Assembly: GCF_001424545.1 (NCBI RefSeq)
Contig: NZ_LMQL01000014.1
Span: forward strand, 141,343-205,342
Origin: Ramlibacter sp. Leaf400
GTDB taxonomy: Bacteria; Pseudomonadota; Gammaproteobacteria; Burkholderiales; Burkholderiaceae_C
Length of the DNA stretch: 64,000 bases
Direction of reading: 5' to 3'
In this document: piece after piece, positions 1 to 8,216 of the stretch
Numbering within the stretch: the stretch's first letter is position 1
How the letters are laid out: every line of letters starts with the position of its first letter
Program-made: the position numbers and the translations under genes
Notes under the pieces: model-generated
Databases searched by the model: none
What the model was told of the DNA's origin: nothing
What the model saw: only the letters and a program-made list of their open reading frames with translations

Positions 1-396
1 CTCGCCGTAGTCCTCGCCGACGATGATCAGCGCCCCGCCGGTCACGCCGCCGGAGGCCAGGTTGGCCAGGGCGTCCGAGGCGACGTTGGTGCCCACCGTG
101 GACTTGAAGGTCACGGCGCCGCGCAGCGGGTAGTTGACCGAGGCGGCCAGCGTGGCGGCCGCGGTGGCCTCCGACGCGCTGTGTTCGAAGCGGACACCCA
201 GCTCCCGCAGGATGTCGTTGGCATCGGTGAGCACGTCCATCAGGTGCGAGATGGGCGCGCCCTGGTAGCCGGCGACGTAGGAGACGCCGGACTGCAGCAG
301 CGCCTTGGTCACCGCCAGGATGCCTTCGCCATGGAACTCCTCGCCCGCGCCCAGGCGCAGCTTGCGGACTTCGGCGGCAAAGGATCTTTCGGCCAT
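1..396 (-). CDS. iorA: Indolepyruvate ferredoxin oxidoreductase alpha-type subunit, 5' part only
   Basis: The leftward reading frame starts at an ATG at 396 and stays open for 132 codons to the window edge, so only the N-terminus is present. The protein begins MAERSFAAEVRKLRLG and carries a GYQGAPISHLMDVL segment and a STVGTNVASDALAN segment, typical of the N-terminal pyrimidine/TPP domain of indolepyruvate:ferredoxin oxidoreductase alpha subunits. Family role: oxidative decarboxylation of aryl-pyruvates to aryl-acetyl-CoA. The gene is divergent from a LysR regulator with a 137-base gap, so regulation by that neighbour is a reasonable inference. It is distinct from the fused 1200-residue enzyme at 13633. 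Whether a beta subunit follows or is fused cannot be seen. Confidence 0.75.
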   Translation of the reverse strand, partial: MAERSFAAEVRKLRLGAGEEFHGEGILAVTKALLQSGVSYVAGYQGAPISHLMDVLTDANDILRELGVRFEHSASEATAAATLAASVNYPLRGAVTFKSTVGTNVASDALANLASGGVTGGALIIVGEDYGE

Positions 397-478
397 GGCA
401 GGAACGGATGGAACTGGAGGCGGGGGGCTGTCGCGCCCGAATCTACGCAGCGCCCGTGCATTTGGCGAATGGATTGTG

Positions 479-504
479 TCGATGGGATACATTCACCGCA
501 TCGA
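479..504. promoter_or_regulatory. Candidate LysR-type binding site between iorA and the LysR gene
   Basis: TCGATG at 479-484 and CATCGA at 499-504 form an inverted repeat with a 14-base spacer in the divergent gap, 30 bases before the LysR start. LysR regulators commonly bind interrupted dyads here, but no further support is visible. Confidence 0.3.
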
Positions 505-533
505 TGATCAGGGGCAACCCTGAAAACGAAGGC

Positions 534-1445
534 ATGAATTTTCGCCAGCTCGACCTCAACCTGCTGCGCGTGCTCGCCGCGATCCACCGCGCCGGCTCGG
601 TGACGGCGGCGGCCCGCGCCCTGTCCCTCTCGCAGTCGGCCACCAGCAACGCGCTGGGGCGGCTGCGCGAGTTCTTCGGCGACGAACTCTTCGTGCGCTC
701 ACCGGCCGGGCTGCAGCACACGCGCCTGTGCGCGCAGCTGGCGCCGGCCGTGGTCGCGCACCTGCTCTCGCTGGAAGCGGTGGTGACCGGCGTGGAGGAG
801 TTCGATCCCGAGCACAGCAGCACCACCTGGCGGCTGTCGCTGTCCGACCTGGGCGAGATGCTGTTCCTGCCGCGCCTGACGGCCGCGCTGCGCCAGCGGG
901 CGCCGCACACGCGCGTCTCCAACATCTCGGTGGCGGCGCCGGCGGTGGCCGGCGCCCTGGAGGCGCGAGAGATCGATTGCGCCGTGGGCATCCTGCAGCC
1001 GCGCCAGCGCGGCGTGCATGCGGAGCTGCTGTTCCGCGAGCAGTACGTGGCCATCACCTGCCGCGGCTGGAAGCCGCCGTCCGGCCGCACCGGCAAGTCG
1101 CTGACCCAGGCCCAGCTGGCGGGCGCTTCGCTGGCGCTGGCCTCGCCGACCGCCACCTTCCACAGCAGCGTGGAGGAGATGCTGGTGGGGCTGAAGCTGG
1201 CCGACCGCATCGTGCTGCGGGCCCGGCACTTCGGCGCGCTGCCCGAGCTGGTGACCACGTCCGACCTGCTGGCCATCGTGCCCGCCATGTACGCGGCCAG
1301 CCTGCCGGACGTGCAGACGTGGACGCTGCCCTTCGCGCCGCACTACGACGTGCGCCTGGTGTGGCATGCGAGCACCGCGCGCGACCCGGCCCAGCAGTGG
1401 CTGCGGGCGCTGCTGCACGAGCTGTTCGGGCGGGCACCCGACTAG
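534..1445 (+). CDS. LysR-family transcriptional regulator
   Basis: A 303-residue protein, normal length for the family. The N-terminal winged helix (residues about 1-60) begins MNFRQLDLNLLRVLAAIHRA and includes SVTAAARALSLSQSATSNAL, the canonical LysR helix-turn-helix. The rest matches a LysR substrate-binding domain, with FGDELFVRSPAG at the junction. The ATG at 534 is preferred over upstream in-frame starts because LysR proteins begin a few residues before the DLNLL segment. It is divergent from the partial iorA gene and probably controls it; the ligand is unknown. Confidence 0.88.
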   Translation: MNFRQLDLNLLRVLAAIHRAGSVTAAARALSLSQSATSNALGRLREFFGDELFVRSPAGLQHTRLCAQLAPAVVAHLLSLEAVVTGVEEFDPEHSSTTWRLSLSDLGEMLFLPRLTAALRQRAPHTRVSNISVAAPAVAGALEAREIDCAVGILQPRQRGVHAELLFREQYVAITCRGWKPPSGRTGKSLTQAQLAGASLALASPTATFHSSVEEMLVGLKLADRIVLRARHFGALPELVTTSDLLAIVPAMYAASLPDVQTWTLPFAPHYDVRLVWHASTARDPAQQWLRALLHELFGRAPD

Positions 1446-1459
1446 GAGCCGACGCTCCG

Positions 1460-2584
1460 TCAGCCGGCGTCTTCGGGCAAGGCCGGGAGCGTCAGCGTGA
1501 ACTGGCTGCCGGCGCCACGGCCCGCGCTGTGCACGGCGATGCTGCCGCCGTGCATCTGCGCGAACCGCCGCACCAGCGCCAGCCCGATGCCGAGGCCGCC
1601 TTCCGCGTAGCCGCGCGCGCTGTCGGCCTGGGCGAACGGCTCGAAGATGAGCGGCAGCATCTCCGGCGCGATGCCGATGCCGTTGTCGGCGACGCGGATC
1701 ACCGCCTGGCCGCCGGCGCGGTGGACCCGGACCGTGATGAGGCCCCCCTCCTGCGTGTACTTGCCGGCGTTGCTCAGGAGGTTGGTGAGCATCTGCTCGA
1801 CGCGCACGCCATCGGCTTTCAGCCGGATCGGCGCCCCCAGGTCGACGTCGACCCGGTGGGCGCGCCTGTCCATCAGCGGACGGGTGGCCTGGAGGGCGCC
1901 CAGCACGATGGGGCCGAGTTCCAGCGCCTCCAGCCGCAGCTCCACCTTCCCGCTGGTGATGCGGGCCATGTCCAGCAGGTCGTCGACCAGGCGGCTCATG
2001 TGCCGCACCTGCCGGTCCATGATCTGCAGCGCCCCCTGCACCACCGGGTCGTCGCCCGCGGGGCAGGTCTTCCTCAGGATGTGGAGCGCATTGGCCATGG
2101 GCGCGAGCGGGTTGCGCAGCTCGTGGCTCAGCGTGGCCAGGAATTCGTCCTTGCGCTGGTTGGACTGGCGCAGCGCCTCCTCGACCCGCTTGCGCGCGGT
2201 GAGGTCGATGACGTAGGCGATGTAGTGCTCGGGCTGGTCCAGCAGCGTCGTGAAGGCGATCTGGACCGGCACGCGCACGGCGTCGATGTGCCGCCGGTAT
2301 TCCTTCTCGTAGGGGGCGCAGGCGCCGCGCCGGTCGGCCTGCGCGATGGCGTCGCGGTCGAGCGGCAGGTACTCGGGGGGCGTCAGCCGCGACCACCAGA
2401 CCTGCCCCGCCTCGAGCTCCCCGTGCGTGTGCCCGAGCAGGCGCAGGTACTCGTCGTTGGCCTGGAGCACCTGCCCGCCCGCGTGGGTCAGGCCGATGCC
2501 GATGATGTTGGAGTCCAGCAGGCGCTGGAACCGGGCCTCGCTGGCCAGCCACCGGAGGTCATCCGTTCCTGCTTCGTTGTGCAT
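1460..2584 (-). CDS. PAS-domain sensor histidine kinase
   Basis: A 374-residue soluble kinase with no membrane segment. Residues about 10-130 form a PAS sensor. HisKA follows with LATLSHELRNPLAP, placing the phospho-accepting histidine near residue 154. The C-terminal ATPase domain shows the N box (MLTNLLSNAGKYTQEGG), the G1 box (VADNGIGIAPEMLPLIFEPF) and GGLGIGLALVRR. No response regulator or receiver domain is adjacent, so its partner is elsewhere. It converges tail to tail with the LysR gene (14 bases between). The signal is unknown. Confidence 0.85.
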   Translation of the reverse strand: MHNEAGTDDLRWLASEARFQRLLDSNIIGIGLTHAGGQVLQANDEYLRLLGHTHGELEAGQVWWSRLTPPEYLPLDRDAIAQADRRGACAPYEKEYRRHIDAVRVPVQIAFTTLLDQPEHYIAYVIDLTARKRVEEALRQSNQRKDEFLATLSHELRNPLAPMANALHILRKTCPAGDDPVVQGALQIMDRQVRHMSRLVDDLLDMARITSGKVELRLEALELGPIVLGALQATRPLMDRRAHRVDVDLGAPIRLKADGVRVEQMLTNLLSNAGKYTQEGGLITVRVHRAGGQAVIRVADNGIGIAPEMLPLIFEPFAQADSARGYAEGGLGIGLALVRRFAQMHGGSIAVHSAGRGAGSQFTLTLPALPEDAG

Positions 2585-2654
2585 CGGGCCATTGTTCGGC
2601 CACTGCCCCGCAGAACGAAGGACGCAATGGCTCGCGTCCGAGGTCCCGGACGTG

Positions 2655-3716
2655 CTAGGCCGGCGGCGCCGGGACCGCGGCCGGCACGATGGGCACGTAG
2701 CGCGGCACGGCGCCTTCGACCTTGCCGCGGGCCCGCAGCTGGCCGCACCCGCCGTCCACGTCCTGCCCCGCCGAGCGGCGCAGCTTGGTCAGCACGCCGC
2801 GGCGGTGCAGCTGGCGCGCGAGTTCCGCGGCCCTCTCCCACGCCGGGCGCCGGTAGGGCAGGCCTTCGACGGTGTTGTACGGGATCATGTTCAGGACGGC
2901 GAAGCGACCTTTCAGCAGCCGCACGATGCCGTCCACTTCCTCGGCCGTGTCGTTCACGCCGTCCAGCAGCGTCCACTGCACCTGCAGCGGGTAGCCCGTC
3001 TCGCGCGCGTAGCGGTCTCCCGCCTCGACCAGGTCGGCCGGCGTGATGCGCGGCGCGCGCGGCAGCAGCTCGGCGCGCAGGTCGTCGCGGGTGGTGTGCA
3101 GCGACAGGGCCAGCGCCGGCTTCACCGGACCGCGCGGCAGGCGTTCGAAGACGCGCTCGTCGCCCACGGTGGAGAACACCAGCGACTTGTGGCCGATGTT
3201 GCCCACCGTGCCCAGGAAGTCGATCGCGTCCATGACGTGGGCCAGGTTGTGGGCCGGCTCGCCCATGCCCATGAAGACCACCTTGCGCACGGCGCGCAGC
3301 CGTCGGGCCAGCGCCACCTGGGCCACGATCTCGGCGCTGCCGATCTGGCGCAGCAGGCCTTCGCGGCCGGTCATGCAGAAGCGGCAACCGACCGCGCAGC
3401 CCACCTGGGACGACACGCACAGGCCGCCGCGCGGCAGCAGCACGCTCTCGCAGGTCTGGCCGTCGGCCAGGCGCACCAGCAGGCGCACCGAGCCGTCTTC
3501 GCCCGGGTGCTGCGAGACCAGGGTGGCCAGGGCGTCGAAGTCGGCCGTGATCGCCGGCAGCTCGTCGCGCAGCGACTGCGGCAGGAAGGTCTCGATCGCG
3601 CGCGGGCCGTCGTCCTGCGGCCGGCCGTGCGACCACAGGCGCAGCACGCGGCGCTCGTGCGCCGGCCCGGCGCCGGCGGCGCGCAGGCGGTGGCGGAGGT
3701 CGTCGAGGGAATGCAC
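2655..3716 (-). CDS. RlmN/Cfr-family radical SAM RNA methyltransferase
   Basis: From a GTG at 3716 the product is 353 residues. It carries CVSSQVGCAVGCRFC, whose CX3CX2C binds the radical SAM [4Fe-4S] cluster (about C107, C111, C114), a VFMGMGEPAHN motif, and the conserved C-terminal cysteine in GQDVDGGCGQL (about C324) that RlmN methylates transiently. The family methylates C2 of A2503 in 23S rRNA and some tRNAs. I chose the GTG because the upstream ATG at 3749 lies inside a palindromic repeat and an AGGTAAG stands before the GTG. The protein is somewhat short for housekeeping RlmN and is not in an ndk/ispG context, so a paralogue is likely. Confidence 0.78.
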   Translation of the reverse strand: MHSLDDLRHRLRAAGAGPAHERRVLRLWSHGRPQDDGPRAIETFLPQSLRDELPAITADFDALATLVSQHPGEDGSVRLLVRLADGQTCESVLLPRGGLCVSSQVGCAVGCRFCMTGREGLLRQIGSAEIVAQVALARRLRAVRKVVFMGMGEPAHNLAHVMDAIDFLGTVGNIGHKSLVFSTVGDERVFERLPRGPVKPALALSLHTTRDDLRAELLPRAPRITPADLVEAGDRYARETGYPLQVQWTLLDGVNDTAEEVDGIVRLLKGRFAVLNMIPYNTVEGLPYRRPAWERAAELARQLHRRGVLTKLRRSAGQDVDGGCGQLRARGKVEGAVPRYVPIVPAAVPAPPA

Positions 3717-3743
3717 GGGGGGGAGCTTACCTGCAGGGAAGCC

Positions 3744-3835
3744 CGTCATCCCCGCGGAGGCGGGAATCCAGGGCTTGCGCCTTTCGTGAAGGCTGAAGAG
3801 GAAGCCCTGGGTCCCCGCCTGCGCGGGGACGACGG
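3744..3835. repeat. Paired palindromic repeat, copy 1
   Basis: Two inverted copies of a short palindromic unit (CGTCATCCCCGCGGAGGCGG and, reversed, CCCCGCCTGCGCGGGGACGA) flank a ~30-base centre. The element lies between paaZ and the RlmN-like gene and ends exactly at the paaZ stop codon. The same unit recurs at least six more times in this window. Confidence 0.85.
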
Positions 3836-5884
3836 CTAGTTCTTCTTCGCCACCAGCGTCAGGATGTCGTAGCTCGCCACCAGCTCCCCGTCCTGGTTGG
3901 TCACTTCCACGTCCCAGGCCACCACGCCCTGCCCCACTCCCTTGGCGTCCTTCTTGCGCTTGTCGATCTTGCGCTTGGCCGTCAGCCGGGCCTGGATGGT
4001 GTCGCCGATGCCCACGGGCTTGACGAAGCGCAGCGTGTCCAGCCCGTAGTTGGCCAGCACCGGCCCCGGCGCGGGCGAGACGAACAGCCCGGCCGCCGCC
4101 GACAGCACGAAGTAGCCGTGCGCGATGCGCTTGCCGAACGGGCTTTCCCTGGCCGCCAGCTCGTCGAAATGCATGTAGAAGTAGTCGCCCGACAGGCCGC
4201 CGAAGGCCACGATGTCGGCCTCGGTGACGGTGCGGCGGTGCGTCAGCAGCGAATCGCCGATCTGCAGGTCCTCGAAGTGCCGGCGGAACGGATGGACCTC
4301 GCTCTCGCGCACCTTCGCGCCGCGCACGTGCTCGCCAGTCACGGCCGACAGCATGGTGGGCGAGCCCTGCACGGCGGCGCGCTGCAGATAGTGCTTGACG
4401 GCGCGCACGCCGCCCAGCTCCTCGCCCCCGCCGGCGCGGCCCGGGCCGCCGTGCTTGAGCACCGGCAGCGGCGAGCCGTGCCCGGTGGACTCGGCCGCGG
4501 CCTCGCGGTCCAGCACCAGGATGCGGCCATGCGTGGCGGCCGCCGCCGGCACGAAGCGCGCCGCCACCGCCGGGTCCTTGGTGACCAGCGTGCCGACCAG
4601 GCTGCCCTTGCCCTTGGCGGCCAGCACCAGCGCCTCGTCCAGGTCCTCGTACGCCATCAGCGTGCTGACCGGGCCGAACGCCTCGATGTCGTGCACGCTG
4701 TCGTCGCCGGCGGGGTTCTTCGCCAGCAGCAGCGTGGGCGAGAAGAAGGCGCCCTCAGCCACGCCGTCGCCGCGCGGCGAGAAACCATCCTTCTCGCCGA
4801 AGACCAGCTCGGCGTTCTTCATCAGAGCCTTGACACGCTCGGCCACGTCGACGCGCTGGTCCGTGGAGGCGAGCGCGCCCATGCGAACTTCCTCAAGGGA
4901 CGGATCGCCGACCACCACCTTGGCCAGCCGGGCGCGCAGCCGCCTGGCGACCTCGTCCACGTGCCGGCGCGGCACGATGGCGCGGCGGATCGCCGTGCAC
5001 TTCTGTCCGGCCTTGACCGTCATCTCGCGCACGACTTCCTTGACGAACAGGTCGAACTCCTCGTCGTCGGGCGTGACGTCGGGCGCCAGCACCGCCATGT
5101 TCAGCGAATCGGCCTCGGCGTTGAACGGGACCGAGTGCTTCACCAGGTTGGGGTGAACACGCAGCTTCGCCGCGGTGTCGGCCGAGCCGGTGAAGGTGAC
5201 CACGTCGGCCCCGTCCAGCCGCTCGAGCAGGTCGCCGGTGGAGCCGATCACCAGCTGCAGGCTGCCTTCGGGCAGCAGGCCGGACTCCACCATCAGCCGC
5301 ACCGCCTTCTCGGTGAGGTAGCTGGTGGAGGTGGCGGGCTTGCCGATGCAGGGCACGCCGGCCAGGAAGCTGGGCGCGAACTTCTCCAGCAGGCCCCACA
5401 CCGGGAAGTTGAAGGCGTTGATGTGCACCGCCAGGCCGCCGCGCGGCACCAGGATGTGGGTGCCCGCGAAGCCGCCCTTCTTGCCCAGCGGGATCGCCGG
5501 GCCTTCGTGCACCAGGTTGCCCGAAGGCAGCTCGTTGGCGCCCACGCCCGCGTACGCGAACAGCGTGCCGCTGCCGCCCTCGATGTCGATCCAGCTGTCG
5601 GTGCGCGTCGCGCCGGTGTGGGCGGAAACGGCGTACAGCTCCTCCTTGCGCTCGGACAGGAACTTGGCCAGGGCCTTCAGGCGTTCGGCGCGCGCCTGGA
5701 AGTCCAGCTTGAGGAGGTTGGGCACGCCGACCTTGCGGGCGTGCTGCACCGCCTCGGCGAAGTCCAGCTTGTCGGCATGCGTGCTGGCCACCGGCTTGCC
5801 GTTGACGGCGCTGCGCAGCGCCTGCGCGGCCTCGCGGCCGACCCAGCGGCCGGCGATGTAGCTCTGGAGGATGGGGGTGGTCAT
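3836..5884 (-). CDS. paaZ: PaaZ, oxepin-CoA hydrolase / semialdehyde dehydrogenase
   Basis: A 682-residue bifunctional enzyme of the usual PaaZ length. Residues ~1-520 are an aldehyde dehydrogenase with VTFTGSADTAAKL and a VKAGQKCTAIRRA catalytic-cysteine segment. Residues ~540-680 are a MaoC-like (R)-hydratase domain with IAHGYFVLSAAAGLFVS. The hydratase domain opens the oxepin-CoA ring and the dehydrogenase oxidises the resulting semialdehyde to 3-oxo-5,6-dehydrosuberyl-CoA. It is the last gene of the paa operon. Its ATG overlaps the paaR stop by four bases (ATGA), implying translational coupling. Confidence 0.95.
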   Translation of the reverse strand: MTTPILQSYIAGRWVGREAAQALRSAVNGKPVASTHADKLDFAEAVQHARKVGVPNLLKLDFQARAERLKALAKFLSERKEELYAVSAHTGATRTDSWIDIEGGSGTLFAYAGVGANELPSGNLVHEGPAIPLGKKGGFAGTHILVPRGGLAVHINAFNFPVWGLLEKFAPSFLAGVPCIGKPATSTSYLTEKAVRLMVESGLLPEGSLQLVIGSTGDLLERLDGADVVTFTGSADTAAKLRVHPNLVKHSVPFNAEADSLNMAVLAPDVTPDDEEFDLFVKEVVREMTVKAGQKCTAIRRAIVPRRHVDEVARRLRARLAKVVVGDPSLEEVRMGALASTDQRVDVAERVKALMKNAELVFGEKDGFSPRGDGVAEGAFFSPTLLLAKNPAGDDSVHDIEAFGPVSTLMAYEDLDEALVLAAKGKGSLVGTLVTKDPAVAARFVPAAAATHGRILVLDREAAAESTGHGSPLPVLKHGGPGRAGGGEELGGVRAVKHYLQRAAVQGSPTMLSAVTGEHVRGAKVRESEVHPFRRHFEDLQIGDSLLTHRRTVTEADIVAFGGLSGDYFYMHFDELAARESPFGKRIAHGYFVLSAAAGLFVSPAPGPVLANYGLDTLRFVKPVGIGDTIQARLTAKRKIDKRKKDAKGVGQGVVAWDVEVTNQDGELVASYDILTLVAKKN

Positions 5885-6516
5885 GGGGAGGTCTCCTTGA
5901 TCGTTGTCGGGTGGTGGCGCGGGTCGCGCACGGCCTGGAGGCCGCCGAGGAAGAGGTCGGTGACGAGGGGCGCCATGGCCCCGTGGTCCAGCGCACCGTC
6001 CGGCTTCATCCAGGTGAACATCCAGTTGACCATGCCGAACAGCAGCATCGTCAGCGGCTTGGACAGCGCGGCCTCGTCCAGGTCCGGGCGCAGCACGGAC
6101 ACGCTCCTGGCGAAGGCCGCGACCACCTCACGCTCGCGGTCGAGGATGCGGCGGCGGTCGGCCGCCTCCAGGAAGCGCACCTCGCTGGTCAGCACCCAGT
6201 GCTCGTCCTGCGCGTCGGCGTACTCCTCGACCAGGCGCGCGATGAGCGTGCGCAGCTTGTCCTCGGCCGTGCCGGGGGTCTCGCCGGCTTCCATGGCGAT
6301 GCGCTGCAGCCGCTCCACGTGCGTGTCGGCGATCGAGAACAGCAGCGCGTACTTGTCGCGGTAGTAGTGGTAGAGCGTCGCCTTGGACAGGCCGCAGGCC
6401 TCGGCCACCTGGTTCATCGAGGTGGCCGAGTAGCCCTGGGTCGCGAACAGCCGCGCCGCGCTGGCCAGGATGGCCCCGCGCTGGTCGTCGTATCCGGCGT
6501 GGCGGCCGCGGCCCAT
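5881..6516 (-). CDS. paaR: TetR-family regulator of phenylacetate catabolism (PaaR-like)
   Basis: A 211-residue TetR protein. The N-terminal helix-turn-helix reads AARLFATQGYSATSMNQVAE followed by GLSKATLYHYYRDK. The C-terminal half would be the ligand-binding and dimer domain. In betaproteobacteria a TetR-type PaaR, usually responding to phenylacetyl-CoA, replaces the GntR-type PaaX; assignment here rests on its place between paaE and paaZ. A perfect palindrome upstream of paaA (10336-10349) is a plausible operator, giving autoregulation within the operon. The stop codon overlaps the paaZ start. Confidence 0.82.
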   Translation of the reverse strand: MGRGRHAGYDDQRGAILASAARLFATQGYSATSMNQVAEACGLSKATLYHYYRDKYALLFSIADTHVERLQRIAMEAGETPGTAEDKLRTLIARLVEEYADAQDEHWVLTSEVRFLEAADRRRILDREREVVAAFARSVSVLRPDLDEAALSKPLTMLLFGMVNWMFTWMKPDGALDHGAMAPLVTDLFLGGLQAVRDPRHHPTTIKETSP

Positions 6517-6523
6517 GGCTCGT

Positions 6524-7612
6524 CTAGCGCTCGTCGAACGACAGCACCACGCGATCCGTCGTCGGGTGCGCCTGGCAGGTCAGGATGAACCCCGCCGCCA
6601 CTTCTTTCTTGTCCAGCGCGAAGTTGCGCTCCATGCGCACCTGGCCTTCGACCAGCTTGGCGCGGCAGGTGCCGCACACGCCGGAGGTGCAGGAGAACGG
6701 CACTTCCATGCCGGCGGCCGAGGCGCAGTCCAGGATGCTGGGCTGGTCGCGGGTGAAGGTGATCTCGCGCTGCAGTCCGTCGCGGATGATGACCACCCTG
6801 GCCTGCTCGGCATCGTCCGGGCTGGCCTGGTGCATCACCGCGCCCACCGCCCCGGCGGCCGGCAGCGGCACGCCGAAGCGCTCGATGTGGATGCGGTCCT
6901 CGGGCACGCCGGCGCCCAGCAGCGCGGCCTCGGCCTCGTCGTTCATCTGGAAGGGCCCGCAGACGAAGACGTGGTCGATGCGGTCGGCCGGCACCACGGT
7001 GCGCAGGAACTCGCCGATCTTGTCGCGGTTCATCACGCCCATGTTGATCGGCGCGTCGGTGTGCTCGTCGGAGAAGACGTGGTGCAGCACCAGCCGCGTC
7101 ATGTAGCGGTCCTTCAGGTCCTCGATCTCCTCCTTGAACATCGTGGACTTGAGGCTGCGGTTGCCGTAAATGAGGGAGAAGCGGCTCTTCGGCTCGCGGG
7201 CCAGCACCGTCTTCATGATCGACAGGATCGGCGTGATGCCGCTGCCACCGGCGATGCCCACGTGGTGGCGCTGCACGCCGGGCTCGATCGGCACGAAGAA
7301 GCGGCCCTGGGGCGCCATCACGCTGATGGTGTCCCCGGGCTGGAGCGACTCGTTGATCCAGTTGGAGAACACGCCGCCGCGCACCTTGCGCACGCCCACG
7401 CGCAGCTCGCCGTCGTCCACGCCGGCGCAGATCGAATAGGAGCGGCGCAGGTCCTGGCCGTCGATCTCCTTGCGCAGCGTGAGGTACTGGCCCTGGGTGA
7501 AGCCGAACACCGGCTGCAGGGCCTGCGGCACCTCGAAGGCGACCACCACCGCCTCGGCGGTGTCGGGGGTGATGGAGCGGACCTTGAGGGGGTGGAACAG
7601 GGGGGTGTTCAT
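6524..7612 (-). CDS. paaE: PaaE, reductase of phenylacetyl-CoA epoxidase
   Basis: A 362-residue flavin/iron-sulfur reductase that moves electrons from NADPH to the PaaAC oxygenase. The N-terminal FAD domain contains LRRSYSICAG (about 55-64), the nucleotide domain has GIAGGSGITPILSIM (about 119-133) and FVCGPFQMNDE. The C-terminal plant-type 2Fe-2S domain has cysteines near 308, 313, 316 and 346. Order and length match E. coli PaaE. A palindromic repeat sits between this gene and paaD, within the operon. Confidence 0.95.
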   Translation of the reverse strand: MNTPLFHPLKVRSITPDTAEAVVVAFEVPQALQPVFGFTQGQYLTLRKEIDGQDLRRSYSICAGVDDGELRVGVRKVRGGVFSNWINESLQPGDTISVMAPQGRFFVPIEPGVQRHHVGIAGGSGITPILSIMKTVLAREPKSRFSLIYGNRSLKSTMFKEEIEDLKDRYMTRLVLHHVFSDEHTDAPINMGVMNRDKIGEFLRTVVPADRIDHVFVCGPFQMNDEAEAALLGAGVPEDRIHIERFGVPLPAAGAVGAVMHQASPDDAEQARVVIIRDGLQREITFTRDQPSILDCASAAGMEVPFSCTSGVCGTCRAKLVEGQVRMERNFALDKKEVAAGFILTCQAHPTTDRVVLSFDER

Positions 7613-7623
7613 CGTGGTATCTC

Positions 7624-7705
7624 CGTCATCCCCGCGAAGGCGGGGATCCAGGGGGAGCGCGGCGAAAGCGGAAGCACTGGATTCCCGCCTCCGCGGGCAT
7701 GACGG
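7624..7705. repeat. Paired palindromic repeat, copy 2, inside the paa operon
   Basis: CGTCATCCCCGCGAAGGCGG and an inverted partner (CCCGCCTCCGCGGGCATGAC) enclose ~35 bases between paaD and paaE. It leaves a ~100-base gap in an otherwise tightly overlapping operon and could fold into a stable hairpin in the transcript. Confidence 0.85.
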
Positions 7706-7712
7706 TATCGGT

Positions 7713-8216
7713 TCATATCGGCTTGAAGTGCTCGAAGGGCTCGCGGCACGAGAGGCACCGGTACAGCGCCTTGCAGGCCGTGGAGCCGAAGGCCGCGAGC
7801 TTCTCGGTGTGGGCGCTGCCGCAGTGCGGGCAGGCGATGCCGGGTTCGCGGCGGAAGATGCGGATCGGCACGCCCTCGTCGGGCAGCGTGGGCCCGGGCG
7901 GCGCGATGCCGTAGTCGCGCAGCTTGCGCCGGCCCTCGTCGCTGATCCAGTCGGTGGTCCAGGCCGGTGCGCGGCGCAGCGTGGCGCGCGCGGGGCCCAG
8001 GCCCTCGGCCTGCAGGGCGCCGAGCACGCTCTGCTCGATCACCTCGGTGGCCGGGCAACCGGAATAGGTGGGCGTGAGGACCACCTCCAGCTCGGCGCCG
8101 TGGTCGATGACGTCGCGCACGATGCCCAGGTCGCGCACCGACAGGGCCGGCACCTCGGGGTCGGGCACGGTGTCCAGCACGTCCCAGGCACGCCGGACGC
8201 GGTCCTGCGCGGCCAT
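7713..8216 (-). CDS. paaD: PaaD, iron-sulfur maturation factor for phenylacetyl-CoA epoxidase
   Basis: A 167-residue protein. The N-terminal part is a MIP18/DUF59 domain with TVPDPEVPALSVRDLG and LTPTYSGCPATE. The C-terminus has a four-cysteine metal-binding pair (CPHCGSAHTEK and YRCLSCREPFEHF). PaaD is needed to mature the iron-sulfur cluster of the epoxidase system. The ATG at 8216 overlaps the paaC stop. Confidence 0.93.
   Translation of the reverse strand: MAAQDRVRRAWDVLDTVPDPEVPALSVRDLGIVRDVIDHGAELEVVLTPTYSGCPATEVIEQSVLGALQAEGLGPARATLRRAPAWTTDWISDEGRRKLRDYGIAPPGPTLPDEGVPIRIFRREPGIACPHCGSAHTEKLAAFGSTACKALYRCLSCREPFEHFKPI

Noticed and set aside
699..2552. Long leftward frame of 617 codons opposite the LysR gene and through the kinase gene
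   Set aside because: Its translation is Arg/Gly/Pro/Ala-rich and without motifs. It is a GC-driven shadow of the LysR and kinase genes.
3744..3835. Possible CRISPR array from recurring repeats
   Set aside because: The repeats are dispersed singly or as facing pairs kilobases apart, not tandem with spacers, and no cas genes are present.
4118..6364. Rightward frame of 748 codons opposite paaZ and paaR
   Set aside because: His/Arg/Ala-rich antisense translation without family similarity; paaZ and paaR are well supported on the other strand.
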